A stretch of 63,289 nt of DNA. Origin: an uncultured beta proteobacterium (GTDB taxonomy: Bacteria > Pseudomonadota > Gammaproteobacteria > Burkholderiales > Burkholderiaceae_B). Where the stretch lies: contig CAIJKV010000255.1 in assembly GCA_903821335.1 (NCBI GenBank), positions 1 to 63,289 on the forward strand, given 5' to 3'. The notes under the pieces were generated by a model. That model did no database searches, was not told the DNA's origin, and saw only the letters and a program-made list of their open reading frames with translations. This document shows positions 46,825-60,727 of this stretch, piece after piece. Both the position numbers and the translations under genes were made by a program. Position 1 is the stretch's first letter. The number at the start of each line of letters is the position of its first letter.

Positions 46825-49800
46825 ATGTCCCATCCCAAATTGCCCTACCCGATTGAATCGTACACACGCGGCGCTGATTTTGCGAGGCTGCTGGGCAAGC
46901 GCATCCTGATTCTGGATGGCGCGATGGGCACCATGATTCAGCGCTACAAACTGTCCGAAGCCGATTTCCGCAGCGACCGGTTTGTTGACCATCGCAAGGA
47001 TGTCAAGGGCAACAACGAGTTGCTTTCCCTGACGCGACCGGATGTGATCCAGGAAATTCACGAGCAGTACCTCGAGGCCGGTTCCGATGTGATCGAAACC
47101 AACACCTTCGGTGCCACGACCATCGCGCAGGACGACTACGAACTGCCGGAACTGGCCTACGAGCTCAATTTGCAGTCGGCACGGATCGCGCGCGCAGCCT
47201 GCGACAAGTTCAGTACTCCTGAAAAACCGCGTTTTGTCGCCGGAGCGCTCGGCCCGCAGCCTAAAACAGCCTCCATCTCGCCGGACGTCAACGACCCTGG
47301 CGCACGCAACGTCACCTTTGACGCGTTGCGCGTGGCCTACGCAGAACAGCTCAATGGTCTGCTCGACGGCGGCATCGACATTGTCCTGATCGAAACCATT
47401 TTCGATACGCTAAACGCCAAGGCCGCTATTTTCGCGGTCGAAGAGGTTTTCGAGGCACGCGGCGAGCGGTTGCCTGTCATGGTCTCGGGCACTGTCACGG
47501 ATGCCTCTGGCCGGATACTGTCCGGGCAAACAGTCGAAGCCTTCTGGAACGCCGTGCGTCACGCACGGCCGATCACGATCGGCCTGAACTGCGCCCTGGG
47601 TGCGGCGCTGATGCGCCCCTATATCGCCGAGTTGTCCAAGATTTGCGACACCTATGTCTGTGTGTACCCCAACGCAGGTTTGCCAAATCCGATGAGTGAC
47701 ACGGGCTTTGACGAGACACCCGCTGATACCTCGGCCTTGCTTGAGGAATTCGCGCGCGCCGGACTCGTCAACATGGCTGGCGGCTGCTGCGGCACCACGC
47801 CCGACCATGTGCGTGCCATTGCGCAGAAAGTTTCGGTGCTGCCTTGCCGCGTTGTGCCCGAGATCGCAGTCAAGACGCGTTTGTCGGGTCTTGAGGCCCT
47901 GACGATTGACGCCGACTCATTGTTTGTTAACGTGGGCGAACGCACCAACGTCACAGGCAGCAAGATGTTCGCCCGCCTGATCCGTGAAGAAAAATACGAC
48001 GAGGCGCTGGCCGTTGCGCGCACACAGGTCGAAAGCGGCGCGCAGATCATCGACATCAACATGGATGAAGCCATGCTTGATTCGGCGGCCTGCATGCACC
48101 GTTTCCTGAACCTGATCGCCTCCGAACCCGACATTGCGCGTGTGCCTGTCATGATCGACAGCTCGAAATGGTCGGTGATCGAAACCGGCCTGAAGTGCGT
48201 GCAGGGCAAGCCTATTGTCAATTCCATCTCGCTCAAAGAGGGTGAAGATCCCTTTCTCAGGCAAGCAAGGCTGTGCCGCCGCTATGGCGCGGCCGCCGTG
48301 GTGATGGCCTTTGACGAAAAGGGGCAGGCTGATACGCTTGCACGCCGCAAGGAAATCTGCACGCGTGCCTACCGCCTGCTGGTGGACGTGGTGGGTTTTC
48401 CGCCCGAGGACATCATTTTCGATCCCAACGTCTTTGCGATCGCTACGGGTATCGACGAGCACAACCACTACGCCGTTGACTTTATCGAGTCCACGAAGTG
48501 GATCAGCGAAGCGTTGCCGCACGCCCGTATTTCAGGGGGTGTCTCGAACGTCAGCTTTTCGTTTCGCGGCAATGAACCCATGCGCGAGGCCATACACACG
48601 GTTTTCCTGTACTACGCCATCCGTCAAGGCATGACGATGGGTATTGTCAATGCCGGGCAGCTCGGCGTGTATGCCGATATTGATCCCGTCTTACGTGACC
48701 TGGTCGAAGATGTCGTGCTTGATCGCGCCGACCCTGTCGGGCGCACCGACCTGGCTGATACGCGCACGCCGACCGAACGCCTGGTGATGTTCGCTGACTC
48801 GGTCAGGGGCAGTGGTATCAAAAAGGAAGAAGATCTGGCCTGGCGCCAGCAGACGGTTGAAAAGCGCCTGGCCCACGCCTTGGTGCTTGGCCTGACAAAT
48901 TTCATCGTTGAGGACACTGAGGAAATTCGCCAGCAGATCGCCGATCGGGGCGGACGCCCGATCGAAGTGATCGAAGGGCCGCTGATGGACGGCATGAACA
49001 TCGTGGGCGACCTGTTCGGCGAGGGCAAAATGTTCCTGCCCCAAGTCGTGAAATCTGCCCGCGTGATGAAGCAGGCGGTTAGCCACCTTGTGCCCTTCAT
49101 TGAAGAAGAAAAGAAGCTGATTGCCGCCGCAGGCGGAGACGTTCGCGCCAAAGGCAAGATCGTGATGGCCACGGTAAAGGGCGACGTGCACGATATCGGT
49201 AAAAATATCGTGACGGTTGTGCTCCAGTGCAACAATTTTGAAGTCATCAACATGGGCGTGATGGTGCCGGCCGCCGAAATACTTGCCCGTGCAAAAGCCG
49301 AAAATGCCGATATCGTCGGGTTGTCCGGCCTGATTACACCTAGCCTCGAAGAGATGGCGTATGTCGCCAGCGAAATGCAACGTGATGAATATTTTCGCAG
49401 CCGGCGCACGCCTCTGCTGATTGGTGGCGCCACCACCAGTCGTGTCCATACTGCGGTCAAGATCGCTCCGCACTACGAAGGCCCGGTCATCTACGTGCCC
49501 GATGCCAGTCGTGCGGTCGGTGTTGCCCAGAACCTGGTGTCTGAGACTGCCAACACTTACCTGGCAGACCTGAGTCAGGAATACGACGACGTTCGGCGCC
49601 GCTACGCGAATCGCAAGGCGACGCCGCTTATTTCGATTGTGGACGCCCGCGCGGCTAAGCCGGCGATCGCCTGGTCGGCCTACGTGCCGCCGCGCCCGAA
49701 ATTTATCGGTCGGCGCACGTTCAAGAATTTTGACCTGGGTGAACTCGCGCGCTTTATCGACTGGACGCCATTTTTCCAGACCTGGAGTCTGTTTGGCCAG

Positions 49801-50598
49801 TTCCCCGCGATTCTCGACGATAAAGTCGTGGGCGAGCAGGCGCGTAAGGTCTATGAGGACGGCCAGGCCATGCTCAGGCGCATGGTTGACGGTCGTTGGC
49901 TGACCGCGAATGGCGTGGTGGGTTTTTACCCAGCCAACTCGATCAATGACGACGATATCGAGGTATACCAGGACGAGTCGCGTAGCGTTGTGCTCTTTAC
50001 GTGGCGCGGCTTGCGCCAGCAAGGTGTCAAGCGTGAAGGTGTCGACAACAAATGCCTGGCTGATTTCATCGCACCCAAGTCCTCAGGCGTGATGGACTAT
50101 ATCGGCCTGTTCGCCGTCACGGCCGGGCTGGGTATTGAAAAGAAAGAGCAGGAATTCGAAAAGGCCAACGATGACTATTCAGCCATCATGTTCAAGTCGC
50201 TGGCTGACCGGTTGGCCGAGGCCTTTGCCGAAGCGCTTCATGCGCGAGTGCGCCAGGATTTGTGGGGCTATGCGCCCGACGAGGCCTTGTCGAATCAGCA
50301 AATGATTGGCGAAGGCTATCAGGGCGTCCGCCCCGCTCCAGGCTACCCTGCCTGCCCTGAACACGTCGTTAAACGCGACATGTTCGAGGTGCTGGACGGT
50401 GCCGATATCGGCATGATCCTGACCGAAAGCTATGCCATGCACCCTGCTGCCAGCGTGTCGGGTTTTTATTTCAGCCACCCGCAGTCACAATATTTCAACG
50501 TGGGCACGATAGGTGATGATCAGGTGCAGGATTATGTCGCCCGCAGCGGGCGCAGTCAGGAAGAGGTCAAGCGTTCGCTGGCACCTAGCCTGGGCTAA
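46825..50598 (+). CDS. metH: Cobalamin-dependent methionine synthase
   Basis: MetH transfers a methyl group from methyltetrahydrofolate to homocysteine. The 1257-residue protein has the four usual modules: homocysteine domain (~20-330, zinc ligands Cys256 in GLNCALGA and Cys321/Cys322 in GGCCGT), pterin domain (~365-630, [14 protein letters not shown]), cobalamin domain (~660-920, His789 in [11 protein letters not shown]) and SAM-activation domain (~930-1257, [24 protein letters not shown] helix and [11 protein letters not shown]). The ATG at 46825 (MSHPKLPYP) is chosen over a TTG 19 codons upstream. It is divergent from btuB, so uptake and use of B12 are neighbours. Confidence 0.97.
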   Translation: MSHPKLPYPIESYTRGADFARLLGKRILILDGAMGTMIQRYKLSEADFRSDRFVDHRKDVKGNNELLSLTRPDVIQEIHEQYLEAGSDVIETNTFGATTIAQDDYELPELAYELNLQSARIARAACDKFSTPEKPRFVAGALGPQPKTASISPDVNDPGARNVTFDALRVAYAEQLNGLLDGGIDIVLIETIFDTLNAKAAIFAVEEVFEARGERLPVMVSGTVTDASGRILSGQTVEAFWNAVRHARPITIGLNCALGAALMRPYIAELSKICDTYVCVYPNAGLPNPMSDTGFDETPADTSALLEEFARAGLVNMAGGCCGTTPDHVRAIAQKVSVLPCRVVPEIAVKTRLSGLEALTIDADSLFVNVGERTNVTGSKMFARLIREEKYDEALAVARTQVESGAQIIDINMDEAMLDSAACMHRFLNLIASEPDIARVPVMIDSSKWSVIETGLKCVQGKPIVNSISLKEGEDPFLRQARLCRRYGAAAVVMAFDEKGQADTLARRKEICTRAYRLLVDVVGFPPEDIIFDPNVFAIATGIDEHNHYAVDFIESTKWISEALPHARISGGVSNVSFSFRGNEPMREAIHTVFLYYAIRQGMTMGIVNAGQLGVYADIDPVLRDLVEDVVLDRADPVGRTDLADTRTPTERLVMFADSVRGSGIKKEEDLAWRQQTVEKRLAHALVLGLTNFIVEDTEEIRQQIADRGGRPIEVIEGPLMDGMNIVGDLFGEGKMFLPQVVKSARVMKQAVSHLVPFIEEEKKLIAAAGGDVRAKGKIVMATVKGDVHDIGKNIVTVVLQCNNFEVINMGVMVPAAEILARAKAENADIVGLSGLITPSLEEMAYVASEMQRDEYFRSRRTPLLIGGATTSRVHTAVKIAPHYEGPVIYVPDASRAVGVAQNLVSETANTYLADLSQEYDDVRRRYANRKATPLISIVDARAAKPAIAWSAYVPPRPKFIGRRTFKNFDLGELARFIDWTPFFQTWSLFGQFPAILDDKVVGEQARKVYEDGQAMLRRMVDGRWLTANGVVGFYPANSINDDDIEVYQDESRSVVLFTWRGLRQQGVKREGVDNKCLADFIAPKSSGVMDYIGLFAVTAGLGIEKKEQEFEKANDDYSAIMFKSLADRLAEAFAEALHARVRQDLWGYAPDEALSNQQMIGEGYQGVRPAPGYPACPEHVVKRDMFEVLDGADIGMILTESYAMHPAASVSGFYFSHPQSQYFNVGTIGDDQVQDYVARSGRSQEEVKRSLAPSLG

Positions 50599-50607
50599 GG
50601 CACGCCG

Positions 50608-51717
50608 CTACCAGGTGATGCCCTCGACGATCAGCGCGCCTGCGATCATCACCGTCAGCAGCGCGGTTGCCGCATTCAAGCCCAACACGTTGCGCCTGGT
50701 TTCCACGTAGTGGTAGAGCACGGTTCCTGTCGCAATCGACATCAGTGTGGCCGCCAGCATTCCCAGCGCATTGATCACCACGCCGGTCGGGAACAAGGCA
50801 TGCCAGGTGGCATTAAAACCAATGACGATCCCGTAGTGAACCAAGAATATTGAGTAAGACCGCTGACCCAGCCACGTCAGGATCCCCGGGCGCGGCCAGT
50901 TTGCCAGCCAGCCTTGCTGACCACCCACGCTGACCATCAGTGCGCAAGCCAGGGCGACGGCGATCGGATTGCGAAACTGCAACCAGAGCGCCACGGCACC
51001 CAGTACCGTGATCAGGATCAGGGCGGTATTGCCCAGAGGCGACCGGGTCGACCAGTAGGCCAACATGCCCAGGCCGTAGGCGCCAAAGAAATACGGCGCA
51101 TAGTTTTCATAGTCTTGATTCAGGTTGATTCCCCACAGGGACGCGGCCGACAGCACAATGATGACGATCGGAAATCCGGCACGCCAGGATGTCGGCGCAC
51201 GCCACATCAGCGCTGTCAATAGCACCGTGACGGCAAAAAGCTGAAAATCAATGGCCACATACCAGACGCCTGCCGACAGCGCCTCAAAGCCCAGCACATC
51301 ATGCAACAGCAGACCATGGGCCAGCAGTTGCAGCAAGGTCGGGGCGGCGGACAGGGACGGGTGCTCAAACCATGGCCGCACCAGGGCGCTGATCAGCGTG
51401 GCCAGCGCCACAGCGAACAGGAAAGGTGTGACCAGGCGTTTGTAGCGCTTCCAGATAAGCGAAACAGTCGGCGTATTGGACGCATGACCATCGGGTGCTA
51501 GTTGCGCGGCGACCAGATAGCCGGCCAGCACAAAAAACATTTGCACGGCCAGGCGGGCATAGTAGAACAGCCAGTCCATGACAAGCGGAGCCGCGCCGCG
51601 CACGACATCGGACATCGGACCGTAAAAGGCCAGGTGATGCAATACGATCGCGAGGCAGCCGATGCCCTTCATGGCATCAAGTAGTGGCAGGCGCGACGTT
51701 GAAATGCGAGTACTCAC
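50608..51717 (-). CDS. Acyltransferase 3 family membrane protein
   Basis: The 369-residue protein has about ten membrane segments and the acyltransferase-3 signature near the N terminus: PLLDAMKGIGCLAIVLHHLA with the catalytic histidine, and RLAVQMFFVLAGYLVAAQL. The conserved arginine lies in WKRYKRLVTPFLFA. Proteins of this type O-acetylate or succinylate polysaccharides, LPS or lipids. No sugar-synthesis genes are next to it, so the substrate is unknown. It is convergent with metH (9 bp between the stops) and lies behind thiC. Confidence 0.85.
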   Translation of the reverse strand: MSTRISTSRLPLLDAMKGIGCLAIVLHHLAFYGPMSDVVRGAAPLVMDWLFYYARLAVQMFFVLAGYLVAAQLAPDGHASNTPTVSLIWKRYKRLVTPFLFAVALATLISALVRPWFEHPSLSAAPTLLQLLAHGLLLHDVLGFEALSAGVWYVAIDFQLFAVTVLLTALMWRAPTSWRAGFPIVIIVLSAASLWGINLNQDYENYAPYFFGAYGLGMLAYWSTRSPLGNTALILITVLGAVALWLQFRNPIAVALACALMVSVGGQQGWLANWPRPGILTWLGQRSYSIFLVHYGIVIGFNATWHALFPTGVVINALGMLAATLMSIATGTVLYHYVETRRNVLGLNAATALLTVMIAGALIVEGITW

Positions 51718-51750
51718 TTACTTGTCCGACTCATCCACGCATTTCCAAGG

Positions 51751-51782
51751 GAAAAATGCCCTGCACCGTGCAAGGCGCAGGG
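51751..51782 (-). terminator. Intrinsic terminator after thiC
   Basis: On the minus strand CCCTGCGCC and GGTGCAGGG pair around TTGCAC, followed by CATTTTTC. It begins about 10 bp after the thiC stop and should separate thiC from the acyltransferase gene. Confidence 0.75.
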
Positions 51783-51791
51783 TACAGCCGC

Positions 51792-53930
<2,139 letters not shown>

Positions 53931-53956
53931 TCAGCGCTTGGGGCAAGGCCAGTAGC

Positions 53957-54682
53957 CTAGAGCGTCGTTCTGCCGTCTGCCAGCGACAGGAGTTGACTGC
54001 GCAGGGCAGACCAGTGCCCTGCGATCACCTGTTCGTTCGGGTGGGTGCTGGCAGCCTGTTCGAGTGCGATGCAATGTGCGTACGACGCCGGTTGCCCCAG
54101 TAGCAGGAGTGTCGATTTCAGGCTGTGTGCGAGTTCATGCAGAAAGTTGAAATTTTGCGTCCGCATCGCGGCATCGCCCGTGGCGATATCGTGCTCAAAC
54201 TGCAGGCGACATTGTTTCGCGAACGCCTGGAACAATTCGTGCTGCCCTCCAAAGTATTCATCAACCGTTTCCTGGTTCGACGAAACTGCCTCGGTTTCCT
54301 CCTGGGAATGCCGGCCGAACAGGACTTCCCTGAGTGCTGCGACCGAAACTGGCTTGAGTAACTGACGCCGAACCCCTAGCGCAAGCAGTTGCTGACTGGT
54401 TTGTGCATCAATGCCTGCGCTGAGCGCCACAATATCCGCACCCGCAGCCAGCGCTGGCGTGGCATGGAGCTTTTGCAGGAAACTCAGGCCTGACTCGCCG
54501 GGCAGCATTAAATCGGTCAGGATCATGTCAAAAGGTGGCGTGTCCTGCCCCTGCAGAAGCGCCATGGCTTGCGCCACGGTACTGCAGCAGGATAGTGTGA
54601 TCGGATCATCTTCGGTTGCGTAAGAGACGAAGCGCTGCATGAGCGGATCGTCTTCGAGCAGCAGGACACGACGAAGAGTCAC
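53957..54682 (-). CDS. REC-HPt phosphotransfer protein
   Basis: The 241-residue product has an N-terminal receiver domain (LLLEDDPLMQRFVSYA, phosphoacceptor Asp57 in MILTDLMLPGESGL, Lys110 in LLKPVS) and a C-terminal HPt four-helix domain with the histidine (His186) in HELAHSLKSTLLLLG. It has no output domain, so it should relay phosphate between proteins. It begins 9 bp after the HTH-REC gene stop on the same strand and is divergent from the hybrid-less histidine kinase beyond that gene. Confidence 0.88.
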   Translation of the reverse strand: MTLRRVLLLEDDPLMQRFVSYATEDDPITLSCCSTVAQAMALLQGQDTPPFDMILTDLMLPGESGLSFLQKLHATPALAAGADIVALSAGIDAQTSQQLLALGVRRQLLKPVSVAALREVLFGRHSQEETEAVSSNQETVDEYFGGQHELFQAFAKQCRLQFEHDIATGDAAMRTQNFNFLHELAHSLKSTLLLLGQPASYAHCIALEQAASTHPNEQVIAGHWSALRSQLLSLADGRTTL

Positions 54683-54691
54683 CGGATCGGC

Positions 54692-55339
54692 CTAGCTCGC
54701 CTGAGATGCGGACAGGGTTGCGCGAATCATGGCAGGCAGGGCCTTGACCAGATCCACTTTGTGGATCAGCGCAAGCCCCCGCAGCGCGAATTCATAGGGC
54801 GCAAGCTGGTGATCGTCCAGGCCCGTGACGATGATCAGCTTGGTGCGCGCAAACTGTGGGTCTGAACGCAGGGTGGTGATGAGCGCCGCGCCGTCGATTC
54901 CTGGCAGCAAAATATCGACTAGCAGCAGGTCTGGCTGAATTTGTCCGAATTTTGCCAGCCCCGAGATGCCGTCGCTGGCAATGTGCAGCGCCGCCTTGGG
55001 AAAATGCTGCCGAATCAGGAGACCGACCAGGTTTTGGAAGTGTGCGGAGTCCTCAATCAACAGGATGCGGTAATCCTGAGTCGCCGGATCGGGTCGGCTG
55101 AGCTTGGGCCGGTTGTTCGGGTGGGGTGGCACGTCGTCCTGGCGCGAGGCCAGCCACCGTGTCACGGATTCACGAGAAATGCGGCGATGCCCGCCGGAGG
55201 TGCGCCATGCCTCAAGTTCGGCACGGTCGACCATCAGTTGCACCGAGCGCACGGCCAGACCGAGCATTTGGGCAACCTCTATGGTCGACAGGTACGGGTT
55301 TTCACCCGATGGGGAGGCGGATTCGGTTGATTGGTTCAT
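54692..55339 (-). CDS. HTH-REC response regulator (reversed domain order)
   Basis: From ATG 55339 the 215-residue product has an N-terminal excisionase/MerR-like helix-turn-helix (~16-65, YLSTIEVAQMLGLAVRSVQL, WRTSGGHRRISRESV), a Pro-rich linker, and a C-terminal receiver domain (RILLIEDSAHFQNLV, phosphoacceptor Asp142 in LLLVDILLPGIDG). Most response regulators carry DNA-binding domains after the receiver. An upstream in-frame ATG at 55408 adds 23 residues without family support. It is divergent from the histidine kinase and operonic with the REC-HPt gene. Confidence 0.87.
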   Translation of the reverse strand: MNQSTESASPSGENPYLSTIEVAQMLGLAVRSVQLMVDRAELEAWRTSGGHRRISRESVTRWLASRQDDVPPHPNNRPKLSRPDPATQDYRILLIEDSAHFQNLVGLLIRQHFPKAALHIASDGISGLAKFGQIQPDLLLVDILLPGIDGAALITTLRSDPQFARTKLIIVTGLDDHQLAPYEFALRGLALIHKVDLVKALPAMIRATLSASQAS

Positions 55340-55499
55340 GAACGGAACATTATATGAAATTCGGGCAATCGTGGTGAAAGTTGAAATAAATGATGTAATC
55401 GTCAGCAACGATGGCCAATAACTAATAAATCCGATCCATGATTAGACTGCAAATCGTACATTCTGCAAGCATGTCCCCCATCGTGATCCGGTCGCCCTG

Positions 55500-57608
55500 A
55501 TGAAAACACTTTTCCCGGTACTGCCCCCGAAGTCGAAATCCTGGCAATCCGACTATCGTTCCCATCGGGTTGGGACACTTCTTGCGCTACTGGTTGTGCT
55601 GGCCGTTGGCGGAATCGCCTGGTTTGAAAAAAACGAAACCATCCACAACGACTGGCAACGTGGCGAGCTGTTTGCCCGCACCCTCGAGGACCATGCTGAC
55701 CGTACGTTTGAGATTACCTCACTGGCGATGACGGCTGTGTCGGAGACCGTCCAGAGGCGGGATACGCATGAGCCCACCCGGCTGCCAGAGAATATGTCAC
55801 AGACACTGGCGACCCTGAGTTTTATACGCAGCATGGCCGTTGTCGACATTGATGGCCGCATTGTCATGTCAACCTACGAACCAGAGCAGGGCCTGACCAT
55901 CGACTTGCGCAGGCTTGGGCCCCTGCCATCAGAGACCAGGATTTCTATTGCCCCTGTCGCCAGAGGACGATATCTGGGGGATCTGGCTACTACCAGGGTC
56001 GTTGAACGATCGCCCGCTCGCGGTGTTGAGGCCTACTCTTTGCCTATTGTGCGTGTACTGAGCGGAAAGGGACCTCAGACACTGTATCTGGTGGCGGTCA
56101 TCAATCCCGACTTTTTAGCCAACTTTCAGGGGCTGGTGATTGACAAGGCGGGTTATGCCTCCATGCTGGTGTCCTACAACGGCCAGGTTCTCGCCAGCCA
56201 CGGCCTGGAGGTCCGGCCCGGAGACCAGGTTGATGTTCCCGCACTCGAGGAACTGCAGCGGGTGCAGGCTCACGACACCTACGTGGGTCGTGGGGTCGGA
56301 GCCGGGGAGCAGTTGGTGATCTATCGTGCCTCGCGAGTCTGGCCGACGATCACCATTGTTGAGCGACCGATGGCGGCGCTTACGGAGTCCTGGCTCAAGC
56401 TGTTGACATGGTTCGTCGGTGTGGGCGGAATCGCCATCCTCGTGATCGCCGTCATGTCCCGTCGGGCAGGGCGCAGCGCGCATGCGCGCGAGGAGGCGCA
56501 GCGGCAGTTGTATGTCCAGCTTTCTTTCATCGAACGGCTGATTGATATCTGTCCGCTGCCTGTCTATATGGTCGACCATCAGGGCCATGTCCTGATCATG
56601 AACCGTGCCTGTGAAGAGTTCACCGGCTTGCTGCGCGCCAGTGTGATCGGGCACCAGACTGTCGATTTCTTGCAAGATTCCGTTGAGAGTGCACAGGGGG
56701 AGCCCGATAAATTTCTTGCCACGGGTGGTGGCGAAGTCCGGTACGAACGCACGTTCATCCGGTCCGATGGAGTGCGGCGCAATATCCTGGTGTCGAGGGT
56801 GCTGGTGGCCAAAGAAGATGGGCAGGCGGGTGGCGTACTGAGCGTCATTATGGACGTGACAGAATTTCGCGAGGCTGAGCGGGCGATCAGCGTGGCGCGC
56901 GACGCCGCACAGGTGGCTTCGCGCACGAAGTCCGAGTTCATCGCCAATATCAGCCATGAGCTGCGCACGCCTTTGCAGTCCATTCTTGGGTTTTCGGAAC
57001 TTGGCCAGATGCGCGAACTACCCGGTGGCAAGACGAACCTGATGTTTCAGGACATTCATGCGTCAGGTCAGCGAATGCTTGCCCTGGTCAATAACTTGCT
57101 GGACATCTCCAAGATAGAAAATGCGAATTCACCCTTGGTATTGAGTGTCCTGGATTTGCGATTGCTCCTGGATGGGGTCGTGGTTGAGCTCGCCGCGTTG
57201 TTGCAAGCACGAAAGCTGACCATTGCACGCGACGTTCCGGACGGTGCTTACATGGTGTGCGTGGATGCGCTGCGCATTCAGCAGGTGCTACGCAATGTGC
57301 TTGCGAACGCAATCAAGTTTTCGCCCACGGGCGGGAGCATTTCGGTGGCGTTGCGTCGGACACGGGACGCCAGCGTTCACCTGTGCATCCGGGATCAGGG
57401 CTGTGGCGTCCCGGACAACGAGGCTGAGCAGATTTTCGAGCCCTTCGTGCAATCGAGTCGTACCAAAGACGGTTCGGGTGGCACGGGCCTGGGTTTGGCG
57501 ATCAGTCGAAGAATACTGATTGATCATGGCGGCACGATTCACGCCGAGAACGTGCCTGGTTCGGGTGCTGCTTTCCACCTATATTTGCCGCTGGCCGTTC
57601 AGGTCTGA
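55500..57608 (+). CDS. Membrane sensor histidine kinase (dCache-PAS-HisKA-HATPase)
   Basis: The 702-residue kinase has membrane helices at ~24-42 and ~301-320 bracketing a ~255-residue periplasmic sensor of dCache/CHASE type, a PAS domain (~345-460, PVYMVDHQGHVLIMNRACEE), HisKA with His486 in FIANISHELRTPLQSILGFS, and HATPase with NVLANAIKFSPTGG, DQGCGV and GGTGLGLAI. It lacks a receiver domain. The divergent neighbours encode a REC-HPt protein and an HTH-REC regulator, which together would complete a four-step relay. The ligand is unknown. Confidence 0.9.
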   Translation: MKTLFPVLPPKSKSWQSDYRSHRVGTLLALLVVLAVGGIAWFEKNETIHNDWQRGELFARTLEDHADRTFEITSLAMTAVSETVQRRDTHEPTRLPENMSQTLATLSFIRSMAVVDIDGRIVMSTYEPEQGLTIDLRRLGPLPSETRISIAPVARGRYLGDLATTRVVERSPARGVEAYSLPIVRVLSGKGPQTLYLVAVINPDFLANFQGLVIDKAGYASMLVSYNGQVLASHGLEVRPGDQVDVPALEELQRVQAHDTYVGRGVGAGEQLVIYRASRVWPTITIVERPMAALTESWLKLLTWFVGVGGIAILVIAVMSRRAGRSAHAREEAQRQLYVQLSFIERLIDICPLPVYMVDHQGHVLIMNRACEEFTGLLRASVIGHQTVDFLQDSVESAQGEPDKFLATGGGEVRYERTFIRSDGVRRNILVSRVLVAKEDGQAGGVLSVIMDVTEFREAERAISVARDAAQVASRTKSEFIANISHELRTPLQSILGFSELGQMRELPGGKTNLMFQDIHASGQRMLALVNNLLDISKIENANSPLVLSVLDLRLLLDGVVVELAALLQARKLTIARDVPDGAYMVCVDALRIQQVLRNVLANAIKFSPTGGSISVALRRTRDASVHLCIRDQGCGVPDNEAEQIFEPFVQSSRTKDGSGGTGLGLAISRRILIDHGGTIHAENVPGSGAAFHLYLPLAVQV

Positions 57609-57631
57609 GGGAGCGGCGTTCAACGCTACAG

Positions 57632-58768
57632 TCAAAGGATGATCAGGTTGTCGCGATGCATCAGTTCTGCTTCCGGGGCGCTGCCCAGGGTTGCGGCGAT
57701 CATGGATGAGGCCTTGCCCATGATGCGACGGGTGTCCGAGGACGAGTAATTGACCAGCCCACGGGCGCATTCCTTGCCTTGCTGGTCGATGCACGCAACG
57801 AGATCGCCCGGTTCGAACTCACCCTCGACACTGCACACACCAACGGGCAACAGACTTTTTCCTTCGACGATCAGGGCCTGCACCGCTCCGGCGTCCAGCA
57901 CCAGTTTTCCTCGCATCCTGAGGTGGTCTGCCATCCATTGCTTGCGAGCCGACAAAATCGGCATGCTTGCCCGCAGTTCCGTGCCGATGCACTCGCCAGC
58001 AGCAAGCCTGATCATCACGTCGCGCTCGCGCCCTGAGGCGATCACCGTGTGCGCGCCACTGCGTGCGGCACGCTTGGCAGCCAGTATCTTGGTCAGCATT
58101 CCGCCCTTGCCGATGCCGCTGCCCGTGCTGCCTGCCATCGCTTCAAGGGAAAGGTCCCCGGCCTCGGCGTGAGCGACGAAGCGCGCGTCCGGATTTTTAC
58201 GTGGGTCTGATTCGTACAGACCACGCTGGTCCGTCAGGATGATGAGCGCGTCGGCTTCAATGAGGTTGGTGACCAGGGCGCCCAGGGTGTCGTTGTCACC
58301 TACGCTGATTTCGTCGGTCGCAACGGTGTCGTTTTCGTTGACGACGGGCACGACGCCCAGGCGCAACAGGGCAAACAGCGTTGAGCGGGCATTCAAGTAA
58401 CGCTGGCGGTCGGCGAGGTCTTCATGGGTGAGCAGGATTTGCGCAGTGCGCAGGTCGTGGTGGGCAAAAGCGACTTCATACGCCTGGGCCAACCCCATTT
58501 GCCCGACTGCCGCCGCCGCCTGCAACTCGTGCATGAGCGTCGGGCGTTTTGCCCACCCGAGCCTGGCCATGCCTTCGGCGATCGCGCCGCTTGACACCAG
58601 GACAACCTGCTTGCCTTGCGCGCGCAGTGCTGCAATTTGCAGGGCCCAGTGCGCGACTGCCGCGCGATCCAGACCTTGGCCATCATTGGTGACCAGTGAA
58701 GAGCCAACCTTGGCGACGATGCGTGAGGCACCGGCAATGACGGAAACAGGAGATTGCTGGTCAGTCAT
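57632..58768 (-). CDS. proB: Glutamate 5-kinase
   Basis: ProB phosphorylates glutamate in the first step of proline synthesis. The 378-residue product has the amino-acid-kinase domain ([75 protein letters not shown] segment as [15 protein letters not shown]) and a C-terminal PUA domain ([20 protein letters not shown]). It is the last gene of the rplU-rpmA-obgE-proB operon and convergent with the kinase gene. Confidence 0.96.
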   Translation of the reverse strand: MTDQQSPVSVIAGASRIVAKVGSSLVTNDGQGLDRAAVAHWALQIAALRAQGKQVVLVSSGAIAEGMARLGWAKRPTLMHELQAAAAVGQMGLAQAYEVAFAHHDLRTAQILLTHEDLADRQRYLNARSTLFALLRLGVVPVVNENDTVATDEISVGDNDTLGALVTNLIEADALIILTDQRGLYESDPRKNPDARFVAHAEAGDLSLEAMAGSTGSGIGKGGMLTKILAAKRAARSGAHTVIASGRERDVMIRLAAGECIGTELRASMPILSARKQWMADHLRMRGKLVLDAGAVQALIVEGKSLLPVGVCSVEGEFEPGDLVACIDQQGKECARGLVNYSSSDTRRIMGKASSMIAATLGSAPEAELMHRDNLIIL

Positions 58769-58819
58769 CGTCAGCGCAGGGTGTGACCGGTCAGTGAATG
58801 GGTCGAGTGCGTGGCGTGC

Positions 58820-59975
<1,156 letters not shown>

Positions 59976-59992
59976 CAGGGCTGACGAGTCAA

Positions 59993-60253
59993 TTACTCGG
60001 CAGCGATGATCGACACGGTCGACTTGCAGAGTTTGCCTTTTACGGAAAACTTTACATGTCCATCGACCAGTGCGAACAAAGTGTGGTCCTTGCCCAGGCC
60101 AACATTGGTGCCAGGGTGGAATGTCGTGCCACGCTGACGAACAATGATGGAACCTGCGGGAATCAGTTCGCCGCCGTAGGCTTTGACGCCTAGACGTTTC
60201 GATTCTGAGTCACGACCGTTGCGGGTTGAGCCGCCGCCTTTTTTCTGTGCCAT
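59993..60253 (-). CDS. rpmA: 50S ribosomal protein L27
   Basis: The 86-residue protein begins [20 protein letters not shown] and has [20 protein letters not shown] and [15 protein letters not shown], the full L27 sequence. Its N-terminal tail reaches the peptidyl-transferase centre. No N-terminal cleavage extension is seen, as expected for proteobacteria. It follows rplU by 42 bp. Confidence 0.98.
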   Translation of the reverse strand: MAQKKGGGSTRNGRDSESKRLGVKAYGGELIPAGSIIVRQRGTTFHPGTNVGLGKDHTLFALVDGHVKFSVKGKLCKSTVSIIAAE

Positions 60254-60295
60254 GTTTTAACTCCTGTGCTGACCGGGATCCGATGAGATGGGCGA

Positions 60296-60607
60296 TTAAG
60301 CCGTGATCTCGCCGATGAGGATCTCGGTGTAGTTTTGACGGTGGCCCTGATGCTTCTGGTAGTGCTTGCGGCGACGCATTTTGAAGATCGTGACCTTATC
60401 GTGGCGTCCTTGCGCAAGAACCGTTGCCTTGACCACAGCGCCGACCACAAGCGGAGCACCAATTTTTAATTGGTCACCTTCGCCTACGGACAACACCTGG
60501 TCCAGCGTGATTTCTTGCCCAATGTCTGCCGGTATCTGTTCTATTTTAAGTTTTTCGCCAGTAGCAATGCGATACTGCTTGCCACCAGTTTTTATGACCG
60601 CGTACAT
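60296..60607 (-). CDS. rplU: 50S ribosomal protein L21
   Basis: The 103-residue protein begins [20 protein letters not shown] and ends with the RNA-binding [20 protein letters not shown]. It binds 23S rRNA domain I. It is the first gene of the rplU-rpmA-obgE-proB cluster and divergent from ispB. Confidence 0.98.
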   Translation of the reverse strand: MYAVIKTGGKQYRIATGEKLKIEQIPADIGQEITLDQVLSVGEGDQLKIGAPLVVGAVVKATVLAQGRHDKVTIFKMRRRKHYQKHQGHRQNYTEILIGEITA

Positions 60608-60727
60608 GGGTTAACCTCGTGTTTTGTTGTTGCGTTGCTGTGCTGGGTTGATACACTGCAACCTTCGGCCAAAATGCCGAACCCGGAATATTAACGCCTA
60701 ACTAGTTGAAAGTCAAAAGAAAGTCTT

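Noticed and set aside
48691..50022. A 443-codon minus-strand open frame antisense to metH
   Set aside because: It covers the conserved cobalamin and SAM-activation domains of metH and shows no domain of its own.
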